NCBI GenBank assembly: GCA_013286235.1
Contig: JABDGE010000003.1
Span: forward strand, 20,568 to 84,567
Source: Bacteroidota bacterium
GTDB lineage: Bacteria > Bacteroidota > Bacteroidia > Sphingobacteriales > Sphingobacteriaceae
Length of the DNA stretch: 64,000 nucleotides
Reading direction: 5' to 3'
The notes below the pieces were generated by a model. That model was given only the letters and a program-made list of their open reading frames with translations. It was not told the origin of the DNA and did no database searches. A program made the translations under genes and the position numbers. The stretch's first letter is position 1. Every line of letters begins with the position of its first letter. Shown here in pieces: positions 8,142 to 17,701 of this stretch.

Positions 8142-9485
8142 ATGGCTACTGTAGGCATTAAGGTGTTTAAGCACCACAAAAAAGCAGACGGAACTTACAA
8201 TGTTAAGATCCGCGTATCACACAAAGGGAGTAATCACTACATCGATACTACTCATTTTGTAAACGGTAAACAACTTACCGCTAAATTCAAAGTCAAGGAT
8301 ACTTTTATCCTTGACCTCGTTAATGATACCTTAAAAGGGTATAGAAAAGTAATAAGTGAACTGGAAGATAAAATCGATCTCTACAATTCAGAAACATTAA
8401 GAGATCATTTAGTCGGCAAAGATAAAGAAGTAAACTTTATTCAATTTTCTTACGAACACATTGATGAGTTATTTAAAGAAAAGCGGGACGGCTCCGCCAA
8501 GACTTTAAAAACGGTTGTACTTAGCTTAATCGACTATTTCAAAAAGTCGGTTGTTTTGCCGAAAGAAATCAACGGGGCCATGTTAGTTAAATATGAGGCT
8601 TATTTAAGAAAACCGAGAAAAATAACCCGGCCCGACCAATTCAAAATTCCGCGCACACGGACAGTCGAGGGCATGAAAGATGCCGGGGTTCATAATCATT
8701 TGCGTGATCTCCGGATATTGTTTAAGGCTGCAATGAAAAAATATAATAAGCCAGAACTTGGTGAAATAAAGATCCCTCATAACCCTTTTGAAAATTATAA
8801 GATAGTTGAAGCACCTGAAACTAAAAAAAGAAACATCACAGTTCAGCAAATCATCGATATCATGAAATGCGAGGTTAAAGCCGGAAGCAGGCCAGAATTA
8901 GCCAGAGATTTATTCACCTTATCTTTTTTCATGTGTGGTATAAATGCAGTAGACCTTTACGAACTTACAAAAGACAATATTGTAAATGGCCGATTAGAAT
9001 ATAACAGGTCTAAAACTGAAAGCCGGAGGAAAGACAATGCATTTATAAGTATCAAAATCGTAAGGGAAGCAAAACCTCTACTTCATAAATATATTGAAAA
9101 ATTAAGCGTGAGGTATGCGAGTTCCGAAAACCTGGACCATGCTCTCAATGAAGGTATGCGTCAGCTATGTAAGGCCCTGAAGATGTCCCGGATTACATTT
9201 TATTGGGCAAGACACAGCTTTGCTAACATAGCCAGGAATAAGTGTAAATTGAGTAAAGATTATGTTGGTGAAGCCCTTAATCATCTTGACAGCGAACATA
9301 AAACAACCGACATATATATCGAAAAAGATTGGAGTATTGTAGACAACGTGCAGAGCGAAGTCGTGGTATATTTCCGAAAAGTTTGGAAACTAATACAGAA
9401 AAAGGAAAATATCGATGACGTGAAAGAAGTTAGGGTTGTTAATTTATTTCAATCAATCGTACTCAATCCATTAAAGGCAAGTTGA
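8142..9485 (+). CDS. Tyrosine recombinase / site-specific integrase
   Basis: The 447-residue protein has the Bacteroidota integrase layout: N-terminal arm-binding domain (about 1-90), SAM-like core-binding domain (about 115-215) and C-terminal catalytic domain (about 235-420). In the catalytic part I see a SKTESRRK lysine region, ARHSFANIA (the H/R box), LNHLDSEHKTTDIYIEKDW containing the second His and the tyrosine nucleophile candidate. The Arg I position reads GINAVDL, a variant I know from other Bacteroidota integrases. It is more AT-rich than its neighbours and directly follows tRNA-Phe, which supports an integrated element. Confidence 0.93.
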   Translation: MATVGIKVFKHHKKADGTYNVKIRVSHKGSNHYIDTTHFVNGKQLTAKFKVKDTFILDLVNDTLKGYRKVISELEDKIDLYNSETLRDHLVGKDKEVNFIQFSYEHIDELFKEKRDGSAKTLKTVVLSLIDYFKKSVVLPKEINGAMLVKYEAYLRKPRKITRPDQFKIPRTRTVEGMKDAGVHNHLRDLRILFKAAMKKYNKPELGEIKIPHNPFENYKIVEAPETKKRNITVQQIIDIMKCEVKAGSRPELARDLFTLSFFMCGINAVDLYELTKDNIVNGRLEYNRSKTESRRKDNAFISIKIVREAKPLLHKYIEKLSVRYASSENLDHALNEGMRQLCKALKMSRITFYWARHSFANIARNKCKLSKDYVGEALNHLDSEHKTTDIYIEKDWSIVDNVQSEVVVYFRKVWKLIQKKENIDDVKEVRVVNLFQSIVLNPLKAS

Positions 9486-9521
9486 CCATCAATGATTAAA
9501 TTCCAGCGCATTTTTCATTAT

Positions 9522-9529
9522 TATTTTTG
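9522..9529 (+). promoter_or_regulatory. Possible -7 promoter element
   Basis: TATTTTTG fits TAnnTTTG and lies 45 bp before the ATG of the lipoprotein gene at 9574. No matching -33 box is obvious. Confidence 0.35.
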
Positions 9530-9573
9530 TTAAAGTTTCTATAAATTTAACTAATAATTTTAAACCTTAACCT

Positions 9574-10668
9574 ATGAAAACTTTCGTGTTTTTATTGACC
9601 GGTATCGCAGTAATCACTTCCTGTTCGTCCGTTCACAACTCTATAAAATTTGCAGAAAGCAAAGCGGATACAATGGCTGACCTGCCGGCAAATATTTTTT
9701 CAAATTTGCTTGACCCATGGAACCGCCGGGTTGATCAGGCTGATACTGCAATAAATAGCCCCGAAATTATCAGGAATTTGAGCTCAGTTGACACGAATTT
9801 ATCACACCAGTTTATTTTTGCCGATTTATCCGTGCCATATTATGTGGTTGACAATGCTCCTTTGGTGGTTAAAATATATGGCGATCCTGAGGGTGTACAA
9901 GGAGGGAATTACACCTTGCCAGTGGACACGCAAACACTGTTTCCTGAATTGAGCGGAAAAAAGCCCCAGATCAGTGATCCTCATTTATGTATCGTTGACA
10001 TAGGGACAAAAAAGCTGTATGAGTTGTATGGCCCCGATTCAGTAGGTCCTAAACTCTGGAAGCACAACGGCGCAGCATTTTTCGATCTTTCTCAAAATGG
10101 CATTAACCGGGCGGATGGCTACACCTCGGCTGATGTAGCAGGACTTCCGATTTTGCCGGGCCTCCTTCGATTCGACGAACTACGAACCGGTAGTATAAAC
10201 CACGCCCTCCGTATAACGATAGCGGATAGCACGGGATTGAACGCCCACATCGGGCCAGCAGCAACTCATCATCCGAAAAATCAGAATGGGGTTTCGCCGG
10301 GAGCACCCATTTTATGGCTTCCAATGGGAGCACGATTGAGGCTACGCGCCAGTGTAAGCGAAGCACACTTATCGCCTGACGGACTGGCAATTGTCCGTTG
10401 CCTGAAAACATACGGAGCGGTGGTTGCCGACATCGGCCCGCCATTTGCCATCTCTGGCACACAAGATATTCGATTTAAAAGCGATGCTGCGATGTGGCGG
10501 GCAGACACGACCAATAATAAAATTAGCTGGACGCTGCGGCTATCTGATAGTACGGGCACACGTGATATACGCTGGGGAGATTTCCAAGTCATCAAAATTG
10601 CGCCGGGTGATTTGGATACATTGATTAGCAGCCTACCGCCGCCTAAACAATATGTGAAGAAAAAATAA
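9574..10668 (+). CDS. Putative lipoprotein of a widespread secreted family of unknown function
   Basis: The 364-residue product starts with a lipoprotein signal (hydrophobic stretch, then ITSC with the lipid-bearing cysteine near residue 17). The C-terminal half has MGARLRLRASVS, SPDGLAIVRCLKTYGAVVAD and a terminal RWGDFQVIKI segment. This matches a family of secreted proteins in soil bacteria that typically carries MGARLRLKAS and ALKTYGMIVADNGS; its function is unknown to me. It lies between the recombinase and decayed genes, so it may be cargo of the tRNA-Phe element. Confidence 0.7.
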   Translation: MKTFVFLLTGIAVITSCSSVHNSIKFAESKADTMADLPANIFSNLLDPWNRRVDQADTAINSPEIIRNLSSVDTNLSHQFIFADLSVPYYVVDNAPLVVKIYGDPEGVQGGNYTLPVDTQTLFPELSGKKPQISDPHLCIVDIGTKKLYELYGPDSVGPKLWKHNGAAFFDLSQNGINRADGYTSADVAGLPILPGLLRFDELRTGSINHALRITIADSTGLNAHIGPAATHHPKNQNGVSPGAPILWLPMGARLRLRASVSEAHLSPDGLAIVRCLKTYGAVVADIGPPFAISGTQDIRFKSDAAMWRADTTNNKISWTLRLSDSTGTRDIRWGDFQVIKIAPGDLDTLISSLPPPKQYVKKK

Positions 10669-10857
10669 AGTTCAGTAGAGATATTGACAGTCGCAAATAA
10701 AACAATCATTAACGAGCGTAATAAAACAATTATTTGTAAAGCGAATATGGTATAGACATTGCCTTAGTAATTTCACACTTAGGCACTTATATAAGGGGCA
10801 AATTTTGAGACCGAAAATAATCGCGAACTGATTGTCACATTAACAAAGTCCCTTTTT

Positions 10858-10980
10858 ATGCGCGTCTCAGAAGCTTCGACTTATAATATATCATGGCATG
10901 AAGGTATATCTCCCACAAAAATTAAGACAGGTCAAATCAACTCCAAAGATGACAAGAGTTTTCGTAAATTGCTGCGATAA
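10858..10980 (+). CDS. Short open frame, 40 residues, possible gene remnant
   Basis: This ATG-initiated frame has a plausible amino-acid mix (MRVSEASTYNISWHEG, ending SFRKLLR). The same frame stays open upstream to about 10796 without a start codon, suggesting the tail of a lost gene. It ends 15 bases before the TPR gene. The rest of the 10669-10995 gap shows nothing further. I do not recognise a family; confidence is low. Confidence 0.3.
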   Translation: MRVSEASTYNISWHEGISPTKIKTGQINSKDDKSFRKLLR

Positions 10981-10995
10981 ACCTGATCTAATCAA

Positions 10996-11511
10996 ATGCG
11001 CATTTTTTTATTTTGGACTCTGCTGATAATTGTTTTTGTGACTCCAGATAGCTCGAGCCAGACTAATGAACTATCTCCGTTAAAACTGGGTGATCTCTTT
11101 AAAAAAACCGACCAAATTTTTTCCAGGCACCCGGATTCAGCAATTGCAATGGTAAATTCGGCATATCACTTTGCAATACGAAATAAGGATTTAATAGCTC
11201 AAGTCAGATGCTTGAATACCCTTGCCTATTATAACTTCTATGCCAACTTTGGGGACAAAGGTGAACGCGATGCGATCAAAGCGGTTCAAACCTCTCGGCA
11301 CCTAGGCTTAGATTCTTTGATTGGAGATGCTTATGTCACATTGGGAAGCATATTGTCCGGCGGGTTTAGGTTTAAAGAAGCTATAGAGGAATACCAACTG
11401 GCGCAACAATATTATCCGGCTAAAAAAATGCCTGCCCGGATGGCTCTTGTATTCTTTGATCTTGGACGTTGCTATCGTGAGATGGGGGTAATTCCGGCAT
11501 GCATCGATTGA
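10996..11511 (+). CDS. Truncated exported TPR protein
   Basis: A signal peptide (residues 1-21) is followed by tetratricopeptide-like helices, including A-I-A-M-V-N-S-A-Y-H, SLIGDAYVTLGSIL, and FKEAIEEYQLAQQYYP with DLGRCYREMG. In this phylum such N-termini usually belong to TPR sensor kinases or LuxR-type regulators several hundred residues long. Here the frame stops at residue 171 in the middle of a repeat, just after REMG. Shifting frame at the GGGGG run does not restore TPR sequence, so the gene was probably cut and not simply frameshifted. Confidence 0.6.
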   Translation: MRIFLFWTLLIIVFVTPDSSSQTNELSPLKLGDLFKKTDQIFSRHPDSAIAMVNSAYHFAIRNKDLIAQVRCLNTLAYYNFYANFGDKGERDAIKAVQTSRHLGLDSLIGDAYVTLGSILSGGFRFKEAIEEYQLAQQYYPAKKMPARMALVFFDLGRCYREMGVIPACID

Positions 11512-11694
11512 TCATTGATGGGATAGAAGCTCATATTAGATATATAATGTTGCGCTTCGTACCTCGTCCCGCAAAGTACCACCTGTATGTTTAAACTAAA
11601 TGTCATTTAGGAGATTATGACGCACACTTTTTATAACTTTTAGTGCACCGCTTATTAACACATGTGAAAAAACAGGAAGATTGTAAGTGTAAGC

Positions 11695-12190
11695 TCAATG
11701 CCTGGTGAACAGGCCCGGCGCGACAAAATCACCCTCCGGCCAATCCGGTTTCTTCATGTCCGCAATGATGCCGGCAACTTTGGCTTTCCGCGTGTCATTG
11801 TAAATGATCATCCTACCCATCAATTCGCTGTAGGGAACCGGTCCGAAATACCTGCTGGCCTGGCGCTCCGTTAGTACCACGTTGCCCTTACTCGCTAAGG
11901 AATCTGGATTGCCAGCCAGCCAACGGCAGGGAAATATTTTAAAAAGGCCGGGGCTTAACACCAACACATTTGGCGGGTATTTCGCGGGTTCCGGTTTTTT
12001 TAAACTGTAAGCGGGAACCCGCCAGGCCGGGAATGGTGACTTTCGCATAATAGGTTTCAGTCAAAATATGGTCGGCCGGTCTTGACAGAAAGTGCATCTG
12101 CTGGTCTTTTTTATACCAAACTATAAAAAATATGAACAGGCAAATGACCAGGCAGATGTATATGGCTATGGCAAGTTTCGCGGTTCTCAT
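11695..12190 (-). pseudogene. Degraded FtsX/MacB-type ABC permease fragment
   Basis: Two overlapping minus-strand frames make one broken product. The first, from ATG 12190, has a membrane segment (about residues 7-25) and TYYAKVTIPGLAGSRL. The second continues with SPGLFKIFPCRWLAG, VVLTERQASRYFG and MIIYNDTRKAKVAGII, which resemble the MacB periplasmic core (compare the VVITESTAKKYF segment of the intact permease at 13874). A frameshift near 12010-12040 joins them. The C-terminal membrane domain is absent; the frame stops after the periplasmic part. It begins eight bases after the S41 peptidase stop, so it was once in that operon. Confidence 0.6.
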
Positions 12191-12197
12191 CGGCTTT

Positions 12198-13661
12198 TTA
12201 GTATTTATTTTGGTCAATAAGTTTCAGTGTATAGTTCAGCGTTTTGTCTTCGGTTCCCAGGCCGTCATCTTTAAAGGGGTAATCCGGCACTACACCCGTT
12301 GTGGCTGTGCTGCCATTCGGACGGACCATGTAAGCTTTAGGGTAAGACACAATAAAATGGGTGTGCGGCAGCGTAAATTCATGCTCTGCGGCGTATAAGG
12401 TCGGACAATCCGCTGTAGTCTCGCCGACGATCTTCCCGAAATGGTCATCCTGTATCATGGCCGGCGTGGTGGTTGCATTAGAGTAGCTGTGCCGGTTGGT
12501 CAGGACATAAACGTGGCCGGTGAATTTCAGCGAATCTGTCCTTGGCGGATAGCTTGGCAGAGGGGTATCAAAGACATCCCCATCCTTGTGCGACAGAATT
12601 GCCGCGCGGATTTCCTTCACGGTCGTGTCGGTCACTCCCACCCAGAATTTCTTGGTCAGCTCACTGGTTTTTACACTGAAGCGCGAGCAGAACCAAAACG
12701 GTTTGGTGGCAAAATAAGCCACCATAGGGTCACTAAAAGAGTCATCGCCGCCGGGGTTGCCGCGCAGGTCGATGATCACATTTTGGATATGGTGCAGGTG
12801 TACCTGGAGGAAAGCCGAATCCAGCAACCGCAGGAACTCGCCTTTTTCAAAGGTCTTATGGTCGGAGGTGCCGCCACCGCCATCCATGTTCAGGAAGATA
12901 CCCGGACGATAATAGGCGGTACGCTTATCCAGAAGGCGGAATGCGCGGTCGAATTGCAGGGCATTGTAAATGCCTTTGTCCACTTTATCGAATTGCACTG
13001 CCGTGATCGCACTCACATTAAGCACTATTTTGATAGCAGTACCCGCTTTCTGGATCTTTAGCCTGAAGTTATCCTGACGCCCGAAAGCCTGCCAGAGCGA
13101 TCTTGGGAAACCGCCTATATCTACGGATGTGCTTTTGAAATAGTCGTTCTCCCCAGCAACGAGGGGGTAGATACCTTTGAGGTAATAGCTGAACGGCTTG
13201 CCATTGATGGCAAGAATTTCGTCACCCAGCTCAAGGGTACTGTTCCCGCTGTAATTGGCTTTTATAAAACCATGTTCCCCTTCGATCCGGACCCCCAAAG
13301 GGAACAATGTGCCGCCGCCGGCCTTGTACAGGTTATAGGCATCGGAGAACGCGCCCTGTACGGACAGGTGCCCCAGCCCGGCCAGTACCGTAAAACGCTG
13401 GAAAAGGCTGGCCGTTTCCATTTCGGTCAGGGAGTCTTTACGTTCGCTGAGCTCATTTTTGATCCGGTGGTATTCGGCATCATAGACGCTTTTTGGCGTC
13501 GTTACATACAGGTTATAAGTGGAGACTTGCAACGTCTGGTAACAAGTATCCAGGTCGGCGCTGACATCGGCAGGCGCGAATTTTGGTGATTCCTGTGCGA
13601 GAACACGGAGCGTGCCCATGGCAACAAAGCTTAAGGTTAGTAATACGATCTGTCTTTTCAT
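12198..13661 (-). CDS. Exported S41-family peptidase
   Basis: The 487-residue product has a signal peptide (residues 1-22), a PDZ-like middle (SGNSTLELGDEILAINGKPF) and an S41 catalytic domain. In that domain I see VIIDLRGNPGGDDSFSD and VYVLTNRHSYSNATTTPAMI, where the Ser of HSYSNA is the likely nucleophile. C-terminal processing peptidases of this fold cleave periplasmic proteins. The usual lysine of the Ser/Lys dyad is not obvious to me. It is upstream of a broken permease and downstream of the AraC-permease fusion on the same strand, but gaps of about 200 bp suggest separate promoters. Confidence 0.85.
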   Translation of the reverse strand: MKRQIVLLTLSFVAMGTLRVLAQESPKFAPADVSADLDTCYQTLQVSTYNLYVTTPKSVYDAEYHRIKNELSERKDSLTEMETASLFQRFTVLAGLGHLSVQGAFSDAYNLYKAGGGTLFPLGVRIEGEHGFIKANYSGNSTLELGDEILAINGKPFSYYLKGIYPLVAGENDYFKSTSVDIGGFPRSLWQAFGRQDNFRLKIQKAGTAIKIVLNVSAITAVQFDKVDKGIYNALQFDRAFRLLDKRTAYYRPGIFLNMDGGGGTSDHKTFEKGEFLRLLDSAFLQVHLHHIQNVIIDLRGNPGGDDSFSDPMVAYFATKPFWFCSRFSVKTSELTKKFWVGVTDTTVKEIRAAILSHKDGDVFDTPLPSYPPRTDSLKFTGHVYVLTNRHSYSNATTTPAMIQDDHFGKIVGETTADCPTLYAAEHEFTLPHTHFIVSYPKAYMVRPNGSTATTGVVPDYPFKDDGLGTEDKTLNYTLKLIDQNKY

Positions 13662-13873
13662 TTTTATGGATTTAATTTTTTATACTTTAAAGTTTTCTGA
13701 GATAAATTTTCCCTAATTCGGAAGTGAATAGATAAGCAAGGTTAAAATCATTATAAAGCTAACGTTATTCTGTCTTCTGTCTTTTTTTAAAATGGTTAAA
13801 GTGAAACGGAACAAGGCGTCTCAATATTCGAAATAAGGTGGTCGGCGGCTACGTAATTTCCGGCTCAGTCAGC

Positions 13874-16800
13874 CTATTCGCTCCTCAAGCTCTTCACCGG
13901 GTTCGCCAAGGCTGCTTTGATGGACTGAAAGCTAATGGTTATAAAGGCAATAGCAATTGCCCCCAAACTTGCAGCTATCACTAACCACCACTGAATATTT
14001 TGATGATAAGCAAAACCTTCGAGCCATTGGTGCATGAAATACCAGGCTGCGGGAACTGCCACAACAATGGCAATAAGTACCAACAGAATAAAGTCTTTTG
14101 ATAGCATACCCACGATAGTTGAAACATTAGCTCCCAACACTTTGCGTATTCCTATTTCTTTGGTGCGCTGCTCGGCTGCGTATGCTGACAGGCCGAACAA
14201 ACCAAGGCAGGCAATGATAATAGCAAGTGAAGTGAACGACGCAGCTATTTCCCCGGTATGCTGTTCCGAACGATATAATTTATCGAATTCATCATCCATG
14301 AAATTGTAGTTGAACTGTTGATTTGGCGATAATTCGGTCCATTTAGCTTTTACCTGTTCAACAATGGCACTAACGTCGGTCGATCTCACCCTGATAGCCA
14401 TAGCGTTAACGCCTCCCCCGGTATTAAATAAGATCAGCGGGGTCACATTTTCACGAAGCGATTTAAAGTTAAAATCCTTCATCACGCCGATAATGTGGAA
14501 GGGCTTCATTACCTTAGCCATTTTATCCTGCGGCGCATACATCATCTGGTTTAGCGGATTATCGAAACCTATTCGTTTAGCCGCAGTCTCATTGACGATG
14601 ATCGCTGTAGAATCTGTAGCCATCTGTTTGGAAAAATTTCTTCCGGCAGCCATTTTTATGCCAAGTGCAGGTATATAATCTTCATCCACATCCCATAGCT
14701 GACTCGCTGTTGCCTGTTTCTGATCAATTACCGGGCTTTTGTATAAAGACATACTGCTACTTATATCTGATGTTGGCAGGTAGTCCGACATAGCAACATT
14801 TTGTATCCCGGCAAGTTGTTGTACTTCGTGTTTAAAGGCTTTAGCTTTATTGCCTGGCAGTGTCCCTGTATCCCACACGATCAACACATGTTCCCGGTTA
14901 TAACCCACGTCTTTATGCTGAATGTATTCGAGTTGATGGTACATGACAAGGGTCCCAATGATCAGGCCGATGGAAATAATAAACTGCCCCACAACCAGCA
15001 CATTGCGTAGCAGACCACCCTTGAAACCGGCTGCAAGTTTTCCTTTGAGCACTTCAATAGGCTGAAAGCTGGAAAGATATATCGCTGGGTATGATCCGGC
15101 CAGGCAGCCTACCACTATAATGAAGACGATCATAACCGGAAACAACCAGCCAATGATCTGCGGAGTAATTAACAATTGCTTACCGGAAAGCCCGTTGAAC
15201 AGAGGTAACAATGCCCAGGCAGCAAATACTGCAATAATAGCACCGATCAGCGTTACGATAATCGATTCCGTCAGGAACTGAGCAATAAGGTTTTTGCGTG
15301 TTGATCCTAACACTTTGCGAACACCCACTTCTTTTGCCCGGTTAGATGATCTTGCTGTAGATAAATTCATAAAGTTTACACAGGCGATAAGCAAGATAAG
15401 TACAGCGATCACAGCAAAAATGTAGACGGTCTGTAAATTGCCGTTTGCATCCAATTCGCCCAAAGCATTGGATTGAAGGTGTATTTTCAATAGCGGGAAA
15501 AGCTTAAGTCTGTAAATGTTCCCACCCTGCTCCATTTGAGCGAAGGATAGGTGCAATATGCTCTGAATATCCGGCCCAGAGTGTTTTTCCAGGAATGCCG
15601 GAAGCTTCGCCTGCAGTTTTTGGGGATCGACGCCGGGCCTTAATAAGATATAAGTATTGAAACTACCGCTGAACCAGGCATTCTCCTTGCTGTCCTGCAG
15701 GGTTGACATCGATATAAAAAAGTCGAAATTAAAATGTGACTGCTCACGCACGTCTTTGATGACGCCGGTTACCTTGTAAAGCGCGGTGTCATTAAAAGTA
15801 AATACTTTACCTACCGCATTATCGGTATCAAAATATTTCTTTGCAGTGCTTTCGGTAATCACAACCGTATGTGGTTCCTTTAATGCGGTTTTAGGGTCAC
15901 CGTTTATCATGGGCAGGGTAAATACATCAAACAAGGCTGGGTCGGCATAAACCATCTTGTTCTCCTGTATATTCCCGGTGCCCTTCCTGACTTTGGCGCC
16001 TCCCTGGCTGCAGAGCCTTGCTACCTGCTCAATTTCGGGAAAGTCCGCTTTTAATGCCGGAGCAAGGGGCGCCGCAGACACGGCCCACAGATTCTCAGCC
16101 CCCCCAAACCTGAAGTCAATGTTTACTCGATATATACGATCGGCCTTTTCATTATACCTGTCATAACTCAACTCGTCGAAAACATAAAAAACAATAAGCA
16201 GGCAGGTGGCCAGGCCCAGCGCTAGCCCCAGCACATTGATAGCTGTAAAGCCTTTGTTCTTCAAAAGATTGCGGAATGCGGTCTTGATGTAGTTTTTAAC
16301 CATTGTTGCACGTTTTAAATCTGTAAGAGTGGTTCCGTGACACAAAATTACCGCTGTAGGATGGGAATAAGGCTCCAAATAAGGTCTCAAAGTGTATGTT
16401 GGGCGCTCTTTTTTCAGGTCGCTCATATATTCGGCCGGAGGTTTGCCGGTCATTTCACGGAAGACACGGTTAAAGGTGGATTTGGAATTGAATCCGGCCG
16501 TCAATGCAATTCCCAGCAATGTTAGCTTGTCATACGCCGGGTCCCGCATTTTCCGGGTCACCTCACGGATGCGGTATTCATTGATAAAATCATTGAAGTT
16601 TTTTCTAAATGCCGTATTAATGATCCTGGATAATTCATTAGGATACAGGTCCAGCGCTTCAGCCAATGAGCGCAAGCTGAGTTCCGCATCGTGGTAATAC
16701 AGATTGGCTTTCATTACCTCCTTCAGCCAGAGCCCTTTTCGTTTTAGTTCCGCTGGCGGCAGTGGCCTGGAAACAAAAGGAATACGGAGAGGCGCCCCAA

Positions 16801-17533
16801 CATCTGGCCTTAAATGGGCGGCGGCGGCTATCCAGATAAAAAAGGCTGATAAAAGGAGATACCAGGACTCGTAAATCTGGATGCCTAACCGGCCATGGTA
16901 ATAAAAATAGTCAACTCCAGTATATGGGATCCACAATAGCCACAAGATACCGAAACTCGTTAGTAAACGATGCAACCACCGTAATTCGCACCGGTATCGG
17001 TCACCCCCCTCATTAAATTTCAGCCGTTGATAAAACCGTTCTATCAGTCTATGAGACGCGTATAAGTAGATGCTAACGGAAATGAACACTAGCAATTGCA
17101 GCACCGGGTTTAACTGCCGAAATATAAAGGTACCATACGTAGCTACGCCCTTCTCTATGCTCTCTTTAACCTCCAAAACTAAGGCGCCTTGTTGCAGCAA
17201 AAGCGGGCTGAAATGAAGCAGATCCTTAAAACGAAATTTATATTCTGGCAGGGTTATTTTGAGCACATAAAAAAAAATTATCGGGCCCAATACAAGCAAA
17301 AATTGGATCGGCAGCCAGCTCCAATGAGGGAAATATGTTCCAAGCCGGACGTCGATGCCCAACACCCAAACCATCTGCAAAACGATGGTGATCAGGGCTA
17401 GTGCAAGGAACCGGTTTGCGGTCTGGTTAATTCTTTTTGCGAATCCTAAAAGTAGAGCAAACATCAGCCCAATAAATATCGTTCCCAGGAGGACCAAGTC
17501 ATACAGGTTGATATGGAATGTATATGGGTTCAA
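13874..17533 (-). CDS. Fusion of a membrane-anchored AraC-type regulator and an FtsX/MacB-like ABC permease
   Basis: The single 1219-residue frame joins two normally separate proteins. Residues 1-255 have about seven membrane segments, and residues 270-375 form an AraC HTH domain (LSLRSLAEALDLYPNELSRI and AGFNSKSTFNRVFREMTGK). From residue 411 a complete MacB-type permease follows: MVKNYIKTAFRNLLKNKGF, periplasmic core domains, two FtsX domains (VGVRKVLGS and IGIRKVLGA) and a C-terminal VKSLRSE. The 411-1219 part alone has the normal permease length of about 809 residues. The linker at about 385-410 looks like translated untranslated leader. Such permeases are usually paired with an ATPase, and none is adjacent. 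Confidence 0.85.
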   Translation of the reverse strand: MNPYTFHINLYDLVLLGTIFIGLMFALLLGFAKRINQTANRFLALALITIVLQMVWVLGIDVRLGTYFPHWSWLPIQFLLVLGPIIFFYVLKITLPEYKFRFKDLLHFSPLLLQQGALVLEVKESIEKGVATYGTFIFRQLNPVLQLLVFISVSIYLYASHRLIERFYQRLKFNEGGDRYRCELRWLHRLLTSFGILWLLWIPYTGVDYFYYHGRLGIQIYESWYLLLSAFFIWIAAAAHLRPDVGAPLRIPFVSRPLPPAELKRKGLWLKEVMKANLYYHDAELSLRSLAEALDLYPNELSRIINTAFRKNFNDFINEYRIREVTRKMRDPAYDKLTLLGIALTAGFNSKSTFNRVFREMTGKPPAEYMSDLKKERPTYTLRPYLEPYSHPTAVILCHGTTLTDLKRATMVKNYIKTAFRNLLKNKGFTAINVLGLALGLATCLLIVFYVFDELSYDRYNEKADRIYRVNIDFRFGGAENLWAVSAAPLAPALKADFPEIEQVARLCSQGGAKVRKGTGNIQENKMVYADPALFDVFTLPMINGDPKTALKEPHTVVITESTAKKYFDTDNAVGKVFTFNDTALYKVTGVIKDVREQSHFNFDFFISMSTLQDSKENAWFSGSFNTYILLRPGVDPQKLQAKLPAFLEKHSGPDIQSILHLSFAQMEQGGNIYRLKLFPLLKIHLQSNALGELDANGNLQTVYIFAVIAVLILLIACVNFMNLSTARSSNRAKEVGVRKVLGSTRKNLIAQFLTESIIVTLIGAIIAVFAAWALLPLFNGLSGKQLLITPQIIGWLFPVMIVFIIVVGCLAGSYPAIYLSSFQPIEVLKGKLAAGFKGGLLRNVLVVGQFIISIGLIIGTLVMYHQLEYIQHKDVGYNREHVLIVWDTGTLPGNKAKAFKHEVQQLAGIQNVAMSDYLPTSDISSSMSLYKSPVIDQKQATASQLWDVDEDYIPALGIKMAAGRNFSKQMATDSTAIIVNETAAKRIGFDNPLNQMMYAPQDKMAKVMKPFHIIGVMKDFNFKSLRENVTPLILFNTGGGVNAMAIRVRSTDVSAIVEQVKAKWTELSPNQQFNYNFMDDEFDKLYRSEQHTGEIAASFTSLAIIIACLGLFGLSAYAAEQRTKEIGIRKVLGANVSTIVGMLSKDFILLVLIAIVVAVPAAWYFMHQWLEGFAYHQNIQWWLVIAASLGAIAIAFITISFQSIKAALANPVKSLRSE

Positions 17534-17701
17534 GCAAAATAGAGCCTCAATCGCTGTTCCAAATTGCTAACATATTGACAGGTAGAAGATTATGCTATAT
17601 TTTGGATAGCTATTGTAACAAAACCGGACAGGCGGTCGTTCGGTTTTGAATTGTGAAACATTGCATTATCGCATCAACTGCAGACACTTGACCGGCGAGG
17701 T

